In this document: piece after piece, positions 34,010-45,663 of the stretch | Layout of the letters: each line of letters begins with the position of its first letter | How positions within the stretch are numbered: position 1 is the stretch's first letter | DNA from: Scenedesmus sp. ARA3 | Lineage: Eukaryota; Chlorophyta; Chlorophyceae; Sphaeropleales; Scenedesmaceae | Assembly (NCBI GenBank): GCA_004335835.1 | Contig: RWJK01001206.1 | Coordinates: 35,799-99,798, forward strand | Reading direction: 5' to 3' | Length of the DNA: 64,000 bases | The notes under the pieces: model-generated | Seen by the model: only the letters and a program-made list of their open reading frames with translations | What the model was told of the DNA's origin: nothing | The model's database searches: none | Translations under genes and position numbers: made by a program

Positions 34010-34788
34010 GCTGTTGTGTGTTCAAACTGCCTCTGCTGCCTTCAGTGCAGGGTCCGAGAGCTGCTGCTGGTTTCAAGTCAAGCTTTGATGCGCTTGGCCG
34101 CTTGAGTGGCCATCAGCATGACGCCTGCTTCAAGTCAAGAGGACACATGTCCCAGACACAGCAACAGCAGTGCTGCTGTCAGCATAGCTGGAAGGTGATT
34201 CTGTCCCAAGCTCGAAACACATTTGAAGACGTGGTGCAGTATGAGTCTCTTCCGACTGCTCAGCGGCATGCAATCACGTACGCAGGGCTGTCAAGGAGCT
34301 CGTTGGCTGTACGTGTTTCGATGACAAGGTCCCTGCAGTGCAACGCAAAGGAAGGCCGGAAATCACAATACGGGTACGATCGTGGGTCATTAGTTTGCTT
34401 CGTTGGTACTGGGCCTTTGCTGATGTTACGAGTCGTTCAAGGGCCCTGGACTGTCTTGTCAAGCCCCAGTGTTAACGTGCCCATTGACAACTGCATCTTA
34501 TCACTCAACGGACAGTGCAAGAAGTTGATTACAAACACAAATAGCGTTGCTGTTTACGAGGTTCGTCCAGGACTAAAAGTGTGCACTACCATCTTCAAGC
34601 AGCAGAGTTCGTTGCTGCTTTTTCGGCCAAGCCACGCAACCATGACGATACAGAAAGTCACAAAGCTCTTGCGTCGGTCGTGAAGCGTCCAAAGTCCTGC
34701 AGAGTGACTGGGCAATTGCTGCTGCAGCAGCGCCAACCCCCAGCACCTCAAGCAGCAACGCGCTGCAGCAGCAGCCTGCTGATTGGAC
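34010..34788. promoter_or_regulatory. Divergent promoter region of MON2-like and SCYL1-like genes
   Basis: 779 bp separates two start codons facing away from each other. I see no clear TATA box. It contains a 222-codon plus-strand frame (34018-34683) that resembles no family I know and is treated as chance or 5' UTR. Confidence 0.55.
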
Positions 34789-35859
34789 ATGTTTGCCAAG
34801 CTCTCCGCCCTTGTGGGTGGTGGACCTGCTCTCAATTTCAACGTAGACCCGCACCAGTATGACACAGCATGGGGCTGCTGGACACACCACAGCGGCACAA
34901 GCAAGGAGGACGGCAGTGCAGTGTCTGTGTTCAAGATTGCTGCTGCTGACCCAAATGATGTAAAGCTCGTGGCAGCACGCAATGGAGTGAAGCGCCTCAA
35001 GATGGTGAGCTGCTTGAGTGGGGAAGAGGTCTGCTGTGCTTGTGCTACCCAGCCAGCTATGCTGTGCTTGTGCTACCCAGCCAGCTCTGCTGTGCTTGTG
35101 CTACCCAGCCAGCTATGCTGTGCTTGTGCTACCCAGCCAGCTCTGCTGTGCTTGTGCTACCCAGCCAGCTGCAATATGCTGCTGTTGCTGGGAGCGTTGG
35201 CAGTGTGAGGGTGCCAGACGTTTTAGCCTGCGATATCAGCAGCGCCAGCGTAAAGCTTGCGCCGCTGCAAGCATAGCCAATCCATCGGCACTCAGCAGCA
35301 TGTACACAGCAACAGCTGCAGCAGCTGGTGCACTATGTGCTGCCTTGCCGGTGCTGCTTTCCCTTCCCTTGCTCCTGCATCACTCCTGCAAGCACCATCC
35401 TTACTCTTGACAGCTTGCCGCACACACACCGCGCACACATTGCCGCTGTCCTGTCTGCAGCTGCGCCACCCAAATGTGCTAGCCTTCAAGGACAGCTTGG
35501 AGGTCCAAGAAAAAGGCATGACAGTGCTGTATCTGGTTACAGAGGCAGTGCGGCCCCTGGCTATGGTGATGCAGGAGCTGAACTTGTCAGGACACCACAG
35601 GTCAGGGTGCTTACAGCAGCAACAGCAGCAACAGCAGGTGCTGGCTTACTCTTGAGGGTCCGAGAGATGTTTGTTTTGCGGAGGAGTTGTGGTGCAGGAA
35701 AGAGGTTGGATGTGTTGAAGCAACAGTGCGAGCAGCTGTAGCAGCTGGTTCTGTTGCAGGAGCATGGCAGCGCTGCTTGCAGGAGGTGAGCCAGCAGCAG
35801 CAACAGAGTAGCAGGAACTACTGCAAGCATCTGCTGGTGCTTACATGCAGTAATGCATC

Positions 35860-35896
<37 letters not shown>

Positions 35897-36350
35897 CGGA
35901 TGTCCCATTTCCTGTTGTGCAGGGATGAGTACCTGGCGACTGGCATGCTGCACATGACCAACGCAGTCAGCTTCATCAACAACAGCTGCAATATGGTGCG
36001 CAGCAGCAGCAGCTTGATGAAATGACAGCAGCGGCAGCATGGTGCGCTGCATAAGCAGCGGCAGCATGGTGCGCTGCATAAGCAGCAGCAGCAGCAGCTT
36101 TCAGTGGTGCTGCTGGTGATACTAGCATGTAGCGGACCGCACAGCTGCTCTACACACGGCGTTGCTGATGGCGGCGGTTTGGGTATATGCGTAGCTCTGC
36201 CAGCAGCGGCAGCAGCATTGCCTTTGCCCCGCCACAGCCTCACTCCAAGAAAAAGAAGGTGTAGCTGTTGGCGCAGCTGTACGGCTGGCGTTGCACAGCT
36301 CTCTGTCAACAGCCCTACTACATATTGCGAGCCTGCTATACTGAATCCCG

Positions 36351-36401
<51 letters not shown>

Positions 36402-37926
36402 GTGTCTGCATACTTGTAGATCCACGGCTACCTGTGCATGGCTGCTGTGGTGGTCACTGACAGCCTTGACTGGAAGCTGCACGGCTTCGACCTGCTCTCA
36501 GAGCACGCCCTGACAGGTGCGGCTGTGATGGCTAAGTCATCGCGACGGATGTAGCTACAGCGTGTGCAGCTGCGGGGTGTATGACAGCTGAGCTCAATTA
36601 TTACTGCCCCCTCAGCACTGTGCAAGGCTTGTGCTGCGTACTCAGATGCATCCCCACATGCAGTGGTGACTTTGTGTGAGCTGCACGCACTTGTGTGAGG
36701 TGCATGCTGTCGGCTGAGTATGGGTTAAAAAAGAGCGCGCCACAGTGTTTTTATCTCAAGGCGACTACGTACGCCAGCTGGATGTCGGCCGCGCAGTTTA
36801 CGCCCGCTCAGCTAGCCAAGTGCAACTGGCAGGCAGTCCATGCTGTTCAAAAGTTCAATATTAAAAGTTCAAACGTTCAATACAACAACCTGCTCAATGC
36901 CTGTTCATGTCACGCAGGCGACTTTGCGCTGAAGCACGCCAGCTGGATGGTGGCCAGCCAGTACAGACCCGCTGAGCTGGCAAAGTGCGAGTGGCAGGCG
37001 GTCCATCCTGATCCAAACACATGGAATAACAACCTGTTCAATTGCTCTCTTTGTGTCATGCAGGCGACTTTGCGCTCAAGCACGCCAGCTGGATGGTGGC
37101 CAGCCAGTACAAACCCGCTGAGCTGGCCGCAGTAACCCGTGTGTGGCCTATCGCTTGACTTTTACATAAGGAAACCTGCAAAAGTGATTTGTCTGCTCCT
37201 GCAGGCGACTTTGCGCTGAAGCATGCCAGCTGGATGGTGGCCAGCCAGTACAAGCCCGCTGAGCTTTGCACTCCACTAACTTCAAGTGGCAGGCGGCCCA
37301 TGCTGATACAAATAAACTTGTAACAACTTGCGCACTGCCTCCTCTTTCCTGCAGGGGACTTTGCGCTGAAGCACGCCAGCTGGATGGTGGCCAGCCAGTA
37401 CAAGCCCGCTGAGCTGGCCAAGTGCGAGTGGCAGGCGGTGCAGCAGGGGCCGCCCTGGGCTGTGGACAGCTGGGGCCTGGGCTGCATGATGCAGGTGCGG
37501 CAGCATGGGTGTGTTTGCGTGCTTATTATGTGTGTGTATGAGTGTGGTGTGCATGTCTGTCTGTGATGTGTGTGGGAGGAGAGACTGGCGGCTGTTGTTT
37601 GAACGGCCTTCGACTGGTTGCATCGCTTGTGCATTGACTTGAACGGCAACTGCACAAGAAAGATAGTAGGCTGAGCTGGCGCATGTGCAGCAGGGGCCGC
37701 CCTGGGCGGTGGACAGCTGGGGCCTGGGCTGCATGATGCAGGTGCGGCTGGCTGTGGATATTTCAATGCAGCTCTTCGGGTTGTCGCAGTCTGATGCTGT
37801 TGTGCTTGTCAATCATTGCATCGTTTGCTTGAAGGCTGCGCCAGGCTGCTGCAGCAACATCTCGAACGTCACTCCAGCTTCTTCGCTGTATTACTCCGTG
37901 CTATGCTGTCACTGTCTCATCAACGC

Positions 37927-37967
<41 letters not shown>

Positions 37968-40900
37968 AGGAGGTGTTCAGCGGCCAGCCGCTGACTGCGG
38001 TGGAGCAGCTGCGCCGCACCGACGTCATCCCGCCTGCGCTGCTGGCCGACTATCAGAAGCTGCTCAGCAGCCAAACAAGCCGGCGCCTCGACCCAGCAAA
38101 GGTGCGCTGATTTGCATGTTGCTGGCAGTTTTGTTGTGTGCGTGGCGTGTTGTTGCTGGCCGACGACCATCAGGAACTGCTCAGCAGCCAGATTGGCCGC
38201 CGCCTTAATACAGCAAAGGTGAGTATCAGTAGAGTGGCAGTGGCACAGAAGTACCCAACAGGCAGAAGGGTGTAGTTTTAGTGTGCGCTGCTGGCAGACT
38301 ACCAGAAGCTGCTCAGCAGCCGGACGAGCCGCTGGCTGAACCCGGCAAAGGTGTGCTGGTTGCGCAGCTGATTTGGCATCCTGCTGCGGTACTGCTATCG
38401 CTTTGATGGGTTTTGTTCATGAGCGCAGTCGGCTTGTTGCAGAGAAGTGTAAGGCGCACAGAGCCCTTTTGTTACAAATGCTGGCTAGTTTGTCCAAAAT
38501 TGTTGTGAGAGCAGCTGTGGCACCTGGTGCCTCGTGGGTAGCTGTCCTTGTGAGTGCTGTGCAGTCAAAAACAAGGTGATAGTCGTGTGACCCGTGTGTT
38601 TGCTGCCTGTGTGTGGCTGCTGCAGGTGGCTGAGAGCCGCTTCCTGAACAACAAGCTGGTGGAGGTGGTGGGCTTCATGGAGAACATCTCACGTGAGTAG
38701 ACAGCAAAGTTCTGAATTGGCTTTGGACTGCATGTATGTGTGAAAATACAACAAGCTGGTGGAGGTGGTGGGCTTCATGGAGAACACTCACATGAGTAAC
38801 ACAGCTTTACAGTGCACACGTGTCAGACTTTAGGTCACTGCGTTATTGTGTGTTGATGAACAACAAGCTGGTGGAGGTAGTGGGCTTCATTGAGAACATC
38901 TCGCGTGAGTGCGGGCATACGAATCACATGTCCAGCAAACGTTACCGTCTAGCCCGCCATGACCCTGCTGTGCTTGCTGCTTTGCTTCACCTGCCTCCTG
39001 CCTGCTGTCTTTCTGTTTATGCAGCAAAGACAGTGCCGAGTATAATTGTTTCTTCAACATACTGCTGTGGTCAGCTTGTGGCCCTGCCCCTTCCGTTCCT
39101 GCTCTGCTGAAGCTGCCTTCCGCTGCCTGCCAACCTGCCGTTTTGCAATCCTGCGCGGTCAAAGACAGCGCCGAGAAGGACTCCTTCTTCAAGAAGCTGC
39201 CGGCCATGATCCCAGCCATCCCCGAGCCAGTGGCGCTCACTCTGCCTGCCGTCTGCTTGTTTGCGCAGTGGTACACAGCACTCAGGGGGATTCCTCCTTC
39301 ACCAAGCTGCTCTCAGCTTGTGGCCCTGCCCGTCAGCTTGGTGCTCTGTTGTAACCTGACCCGTGCTGCCTTTCAAACCGTCAACATGTGCAGTCAAGGA
39401 CAGCGCCGAGAAGGACTCCTTCTTCAAGAAGCTGCCGGCCATGATCCCAGCCATCCCCGAGCCAGTGGCGGTGCGCAAGCTGCTGCCGCTGCTGAGCAGC
39501 AGCCTGGAGTTTGGCGGCGCGCCCGCCAGCGCTGTCAGCAGCCTCATGCTCATCGGCAGGTGCGGGCGCAAGCAAGGTTGATTATCTGGTCAAATTTACA
39601 GATCGCACTGCAGCACTGCTCTACCTTTTTCCTATCTGGTGTGACTTTTCTTTTTCTTCCACTGTTTGGTACAAATCTTTGAGGTGCACACTTTGACCGG
39701 GACGGGTGAGCATGCAAAGCGATATTGATAGAGCGTGCTGCTGTCCAGCAGCCTGGAGTTTGGAGGGGCGCCCGCCAGCGCTGTCAGCAGCTTGATGCTA
39801 ATCAGCAGGTGCGGGCGCATGAATGACTGAAGACGAAAAAAGTAAACATTGGATTTCAGCAGAACTCTTTTGGTTCTCATAACAAGGTTCTGTGTGTTTT
39901 TCTGCCTTCGGTTTGTACAAGCGTGTCCAATGCTAAACTAGCAGTGCATGCTGCTCACCAGCAGCCTGGAGTTTGGCGGCGCACCCACGCGCAAGGTCAG
40001 CCTCAACCTCATGTTCAGCAGCCTCATGCTCATCGGCAGGTGCGGGCGCATGCATGGTTTTAGGCGCACAATACCTGTTGCTGCCCTCACATGTCGCCCG
40101 CGTTGCGGCTGCTCGTCATGCAGCACGCGTTGGATACAGAATTGAGCTGCTCATAACCTGCTGCAGGATGCTGTGAGCGATGAGTTCATCCGGCGCTTGG
40201 TGCCCAGCCTCCGCCTGTCACATGCTACCCTGACTTTTCCTGCCATCAATTGTTGCACTGCTGTGCATATTACTGCAGGATGCTGTCTGGTGACGAGTTC
40301 ATCAGGCGCGTGGTGCCCAGCCTCAGCCGGCTGTTTGCCAGCAGCGACAGGAACCTGCGCCGCAACCTGCTGGAGAGCATCGACACCTACGGCCAGCACC
40401 TCACCACAGTGAGCTGTTCTGTTGATGTCAATTTGTTTTCAATTGTGTTGTATTGTAGGAAAATGGCTCAACCTGGAGAGTATCAATCCATACGGCCAGC
40501 ACCTCACAACGGTGAGGTGCTGCTGCTGTCTTGCGCTACAAGACGCGTCAACATGCTTCCTTTCTCTCAGTTTGGGGATGCACACCTTTGCTTCACATTG
40601 GTGGCAGCACCTCTCCAAGGCAACCTGCCACTGTTGCTGATGCACCAGGATGGATTTGCTGCTCCTGCTGCTGCGGCTGCTGCTGCTACAGGACGTAATT
40701 GAGGGCCAGATCTACCCGCCGCTGTCTGCCGGGTTCACAGATGAAACCGCGTACATCAGGGAGCTCACCCTCAAGTCGCTGCTGGTGCTGGCGCCCAAGA
40801 TGCGGCAGGCAACGCTGACGCAGAACCTGCTAAAGCACCTCAGCAGGCTGCAGGTGCGACGCTGTCTTAGGTCTTTTCTGCTAGTGGTGACAGCCATGCA

Positions 40901-41412
40901 CCTGCAGCAGCAGCAGCAGCAGCAGGCCACGCTGACGCAGAACCTGCTCAAGCACCTGAGCAGGCTGCAGGTGAGGCCACGTTTAGCCTCAACCCCGTAG
41001 ACTTAAAACCTAAACAATGCAAGTCGCTGCTGGTGCTGGCACCCAAGATGCGGCAGGCCACCCTGACTCAGAACCTGCTGAAGCATCTCAGCAGGCTGCA
41101 GGTGCGCTGCTGCTGCTGCTGCTGCTGCTGCTGGTTGGGTTCTGACGGTCATGCAACATCAGCAGGGTTTGCTGGATGGTCAGCTCACAGCAACAGCTGC
41201 TTTGCAAGCGCACACGTGCTGCTGCCGAAGAGTCTGTGCTGCACATGAGTGCAAGGTTGCTTATAGTCTGCCCTGCCTCATTCTGTAGTGGCCGACAATG
41301 CATAATGCATGGATCTGGCGAACCATCGGCTCACAAGTGTCCTACTTGTGATGTTGCTGCTGCTGCTGCTGTCGCCGCTGCTATTGCACTGCTGCTCCTG
41401 CTCCTGCTGCTT

Positions 41413-41443
<31 letters not shown>

Positions 41444-43385
41444 CAGGTTGACAACGAGCCCTCCATCCGCGCCAACACCACAGTGCTGCTGGGCAACATC
41501 GCGCAGTACCTGGGCGACACCTACTGCAAGAAGGTGATTAGCACCACACATTGTCACAACATTAATGTTGAAAGCTGGTGCTGGCGCAATTTCAGCCATC
41601 TGGGGTCACAATTGCAAGCAGTGGGTGCACTTTATAGGGTTGCAAAGCAACATGACATCGACCAATATGCGTATAGTTCTCTTGGAGCAGTTGCGCGGGA
41701 CAGGCCCAGTACTTGGCCAGTTCCCTGCTCACCCTGAGCTGACTCCGGCTTTATGTTCTCCTGCATGCACTGATGTTATGTTGTTGGCCGTGCTGCCACT
41801 TCATGCGTTATGTTTGCTGTCCTAGGTGCTGCTGAACGCCTTTGGCAGGGCGCTGAAGGACTCTTTCCCGCCTGCGCGTGTTGCTGCGCTGCGAGCGCTG
41901 ATTGCCACGGTCAAGCACTACGACGCAAACGAGCTGGCGCTGAGGGCACTGCCAGCCGTGTCGCCGCTGTGCATAGACCCACTCACAGGTGCGGATGAGT
42001 TTATTTGACAATCTAATGTTTGGAGAATGTTGGGCGGCGTGCTGTTTTCTGCCGTTGTGCCCGCCGAGTTGTGCGTGATGCAGAGGAGTGCTGTGCATGC
42101 AGCTGCATTGAGAAAGCCTCCGATGGTCACATAGCTGCTGCGCCACCACGCAGTTCATCAACAGCAGCTGCCCCTGCTGCCGCTGCTGCCATCTGCAGAC
42201 GTGCGCGCATCTGCGCTCTGCTGCATGGATGCATTCACTACAAAGCTGCGAGAGCATGACGCTAAGCTGCAGGAGGCAGCAGCAGCGGCTGCAGCAGCCG
42301 GCGGCAGCGCAGCCGCGACAGCAGCTGGCAGCGGCGGCTCGGCAGCAGCAGCAGCCGGCAGCAGCGGCATGCTTGGCTGGGCTATGAGTAGCCTGGCAGC
42401 ATCATCTGCTGCTCTGGTGGGTGGGGCACCAGCTCCCAACCCTTCTGCTGTACCAGCCCCAGCAGCAGCAGTAGCCCCAGCAGCAGGTGCTCCTGCTGCT
42501 GCTGCTGCGCCGGCTGCAGTGGCAGCGCGGCGCTCGAGCAGCAGCAGCGGCACTGGCAGCCACGCGCATGCCATGCGGCTGGGAGGTGGCAGTGCTGCTG
42601 CTGCTGGTGGGCTGGCTGGGATGTCTGCTGCTGCTGGTGGTGGCAAGGGCGGCTGGGATGAAGAATTTGACGATGAGCTGGAAGATATGGACAAAGCAGA
42701 GCAGGAGGTGCGGCGGCTGGCTGCAGCAGCGCATTTCTGCATGTTGCGTGTGCATTGTGCAAGATGCAGTGACCTTGCAAAAGCTGGTTACTGCTGGCAT
42801 ATGCTGCTGCAGCAGCGCCCCAACACCGGAATTTCTCTGCCAGCTTGTTGGTTATAGCAGCACCCCACTCACTTTGTGATGGTTTTGATCCGTTTCTTGC
42901 TGCTGCCGTGGTTTGAACTGCAGGCTCGCAACCGGCTGGCAAGCCTCAGCACCTCACGCAATGCAGCCAGCAGCAGCAGGCCGGCTGCACCTGCTGCAGC
43001 AGCAAAGCTTGGAGGCAGCAGCAGCAGCACCCCTAGCAGCAGGCCAGCAGCAGCTGCAGCAGCAGCAGCGGGCGGCTGGGATAACATAGATGACGGAGAC
43101 GGCTGGGATAGCCTGGATACAGGCAGCCTTGGCGGTGGCAGCAGCAGCACGGCTGTCAAGCCAGCAGCAGCAGCAGCAGCAGCAGGCGGCAGCCACAGCA
43201 CCGGCAGCAGCACTGTCAGCAGCCCAACAGCAGCAGCAGCAGTGCGGCCACGGCCGGTGCGGCCGGCTGGTGGTGCTGCTGCTGCTGCTGGCGGCTCTGG
43301 TGGGCTGGGTGCCAAGCCTGTGCATAAGGGCGCTATGAAGCTGGGGGCCTCAAAGCTGGGAGCGCAGAAGATCCAGTTTGATTGA
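34789..43385 (+). CDS. SCYL1-like N-terminal kinase-like protein, 14 exons, complete
   Basis: Pseudokinase of the SCY1-like family; SCYL1 binds COPI coats and works in Golgi-to-ER traffic. Exons: 34789-35004, 35461-35600, 35923-35995, 36420-36516, 37355-37494, 37970-38101, 38626-38692, 39394-39559, 40279-40408, 40692-40853, 41447-41533, 41826-41988, 42199-42707, 42924-43385 (TGA); 2544 nt, 847 aa, one open frame. Residues 1-265 are a kinase fold: VSVFK keeps the lysine, the catalytic loop is IHGYLCMAAV without HRD, and the DFG position reads HGFD, so catalysis is unlikely. HEAT-like repeats follow (LKDSAEKDSFFKKLP, ELTLKSLLVLAPKM, IRANTTVLLGNIAQYL, PPARVAALRAL). The C-terminus has an acidic WDEEFDDELEDMDKAEQE, a WDNIDDGDGWDSLD stretch and ends GAMKLGASKLGAQKIQFD, like the KLGA tail of SCYL1. 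Exons 5-10 have tandem partial copies. Confidence 0.93.
35033..35172 (+). repeat. 28-bp minisatellite, 5 copies, in SCYL1 intron 1
   Basis: Five units of GCTGTGCTTGTGCTACCCAG + CCAGCTAT/CT. The endings alternate CTAT, CTCT, CTAT, CTCT, so the last expansion copied a two-unit block. Confidence 0.9.
36353..36402 (+). repeat. (CTG)n run before SCYL1 exon 4
   Basis: About 16 CTG units in the intron leading to the CTTGTAG acceptor of exon 4 (36420). Confidence 0.9.
36750..37742 (+). repeat. Copies of SCYL1 exon 5, up to six
   Basis: The exon start (GDFALKHASWMVASQYKPAEL) is present near 36756, 36918, 37063, 37204 and 37355. Only the copy at 37355-37494 continues to WAVDSWGLGCMMQ. A copy of the exon end with its GTGCGG donor lies at about 37685-37742. 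The copies are 85-97 percent alike by eye. Confidence 0.9.
37929..37969 (+). repeat. (CTG)n run fused to SCYL1 exon 6 acceptor
   Basis: About 13 CTG units end in CTGCAG, directly followed by exon 6 (37970). Confidence 0.92.
38150..38905 (+). repeat. Copies of SCYL1 exon 6 and exon 7 ends
   Basis: Exon 6 end (LLADYQKLLSS....L.PAK and donor) recurs near 38155-38218 and 38288-38350. Exon 7 end (NNKLVEVVGFMENIS and donor GTGAGT) recurs near 38750-38795 and 38860-38905. Confidence 0.88.
39020..40220 (+). repeat. Copies of SCYL1 exon 8 start, exon 8 end and exon 9 start
   Basis: Exon 8 start (KDSAEKDSFFKKLPAMIPAI) appears near 39022 (fragment) and 39160; exon 8 end (LLSSSLEFGGAP.S) near 39744 and 39955; exon 9 start (SDEFIRR.VPSL) near 40166. 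Both edges of exon 8 (39394-39559) have thus been duplicated independently. Confidence 0.88.
40470..41101 (+). repeat. Copies of SCYL1 exon 9 and exon 10 ends
   Basis: A fragment of exon 9's end (YGQHLTT and GTGAGG donor) at about 40474-40515; exon 10's end (ATLTQNLLKHLSRLQ and donor) at about 40927-40971 and 41021-41101. Confidence 0.88.
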
Positions 43386-43407
43386 TGCACCAGACTCCAC
43401 CTTTGTA

Positions 43408-43412
43408 TGTAA
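43408..43412 (+). terminator. TGTAA poly(A) signal candidate of SCYL1-like gene
   Basis: TGTAA 23 bases after the stop codon, in GTATGTAACATG. Its position is close to the stop, so the 3' UTR would be short. Confidence 0.4.
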
Positions 43413-43639
43413 CATGACAGGCGGAGACTCGGTGACGGTTGACGTTCCAGGTTGTTGTGCACAAGTTGCCCCAGTACTGTGGTGTGTCAAGCAGCAAGGT
43501 GAGAGAGAGAAAGGTCTGTGCGAGAGAGGTCTGTGCCAGAGAGGTGCGCCACCACTTTGGAGCAAAAGACGTCGCGGTTGATATGTAATGGTGCTGCACT
43601 CTGAGTATAGGCGGGTGAGTCACCACGAAAGTGCCGGGA

Positions 43640-43731
43640 TCGAGCTTGACTGTGGGGCGAGAGCCTAAGGCGTAAGCCACCAATGCCGATCGCTCCCTGA
43701 GGAAGCGTTGGTTCGAGCCCCGCCGTTTTTA
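43640..43731 (+). ncRNA. tRNA-like Pol III unit (tRNA relic or SINE head)
   Basis: A good B-box, GGTTCGAGCCC (about 43710), lies some 45 bases after an A-box-like TGTGGGGCGAGAGCC, followed by CGCCG and TTTTT, a Pol III terminator. A short CGCT/AGCG stem resembles a long variable arm of tRNA-Ser/Leu. I could not pair a normal acceptor stem or place an anticodon, so a functional tRNA is unlikely. Confidence 0.35.
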
Positions 43732-45663
43732 TGTAATGCATTTCAACAGCTGCCTTTTTGCTGCCAGCACGTCACACAACGCAGTACGATTCCGGGCGCA
43801 ACTATTTTATACAGGCAACAAATCAAACTCAAATGAGTCATTTGTTTGATGTTGTCTCAACCCGTCTTCGAGCTTTTATCGGGCATGGTTATGCTGGTGG
43901 GCGGTGGTGGGCGACCTACCGTAGTACGTGCGCGCGTCCACCGAGACATGTGATATCAAGCTGATCTTGCCCTAAATCACTCGTTAAAGCCCGATCAAAA
44001 CAAATGACATTGATTAAACATTGTTTTCATAGCGGCCGATAGATCTGGTGGACCGCAAAGCGGAGACTCGCGACAGCAGTAGTGCAGCTGCACTCTGCGC
44101 AGACACGACGACTCGCCGTGAGTCGGACTCGCGTCGGATTGAACAGGAATCAATGTACAGGGGACGGTCACTTTGAGCGGTATGAAGCATGAGGTGCAGC
44201 TGCACACTGTGCAGTTCGCAGCTGAACAGTGTTCAGTGCGGTGTGTTGCTGAAACTGACATCTGATGCCATTGGTGTTATGATTCATAAGCTGACAAGGT
44301 GTCCTGCTGGCATGCTAACGAACATGGCCAGCTTTGAAGGTTTAATAGGTGCATGCACGTCAGCACTGAACACGGCCTCTGGATGATTCTTGAGCACGTG
44401 ACACTGGTTCCCTGGGGTGCAAACAACTGTCAAAAATCCAACAAATGGCAGACGTTGTTGGCTATATGGCCTGTCTCCTTCAAACCAAACCAACCCAGGC
44501 AACCACAGCAACTCCCTAGAGCTTCTGCCCTGATCTTCAAGAACTGCTACGGAACCTGGCAGCACCACACAATGCTGCCTGCATAAGCAGCGCAGGCACG
44601 ATGCAGGCAGCGTGTTTCAGCTGCAAGGCTGCTGCGTGCACAGTCTGCCCATACGCTGTCAACATACATTGCCATGTGCTGTCATCAGACAATGCCATGC
44701 GCTGTCATCAGACACTGATATCCCTGAACTGAACCTGACATGACATCTCTAGGATCATCACCCAAGAAAACAAATGCAACAGCCGCAGCTAGGAATGCTT
44801 GCATTCCACACGTCATGCATCAAGCATCTCGCACAGAACACTGATGCTGCACAACCACTGCACAGGCTGCATCATGAAATGCCCCAAACAACAGCCCTCG
44901 GCGAAGGCACCAGCATCCTGCACCACTGCCCACAGCTGCAGCGGCAAACTCACAGAGTTGCAGTGCCGTGTGTGCACGGATCATCTTTGCAGATGCCTGC
45001 AGCTGATTCATACAAAGACCAGTGCAAAACAAGAGCAGGCAGGCTTCACCTCTTCCAAAAATATAAATTCCAGGACCTGCAGGACTGGACTGGAGGGACA
45101 GCAACTAGCCGCTTACAACAGCACGTCAAGACCAGCTGACCTTGCAATGCTGCGGTGCTGCCCTGCACTTTACTCCTCTGCTGCACGGCTGCTTATGAAC
45201 ACTTCACTTGCACTTCAGGAGGTAATGCAGCACAGGCAACTCTGCCCCGTCAACTCCTCACAAACTCCAGATCAGGCTCAAAAACATCCAGCTTCTCGCA
45301 GCACTGAGTTGCCACACCCACAGAGGTTCTTCACTCTTTTCTCACACACGCCGCGGCCCCAAACACCTCTGGAGGCTCATGGAGTGACATTGCATAGAAT
45401 TGCAAAAGGCAAGCCGCAGCTCACAGCTACTGCACCTCCAACAATGCACACAGCTCGCAGCACACAGCTCACAGCACACAGCTCTCAGCGCACAGGTCAC
45501 AGCTACTGCCTTCCAACATTGCACCCGCTCCAAACCCCACCGGCAGCAGCCCCCTTGCTGCGGCAAAACAAACTGCAAAACTCACATACACACCTCGGCA
45601 TTGCCTCTCCCTGCCTTGCAGCACGCATGATGCACAAGCGCTGCACAGACTAGCCGTCAGAAC
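43732..45663. other. Intergenic, no recognisable gene
   Basis: Between the convergent SCYL1-like and thioredoxin-like genes. The longest plus-strand frame (44799-45653, 284 codons) is Gln/His/Ser/Thr-rich, has no family resemblance and is probably antisense to the thioredoxin 3' UTR. TTACA at 45113-45117 (TGTAA on the minus strand) may be that gene's poly(A) signal. Confidence 0.5.

Noticed and set aside
43640..43731. A functional tRNA gene
   Set aside because: The B-box and terminator are good, but a seven-base acceptor stem and an anticodon arm could not be drawn, so I list it only as tRNA-like.
44799..45653. 284-codon plus-strand frame
   Set aside because: Low-complexity Gln/His/Thr-rich, no family match, no exon structure; it lies antisense to the likely 3' UTR of the thioredoxin gene.
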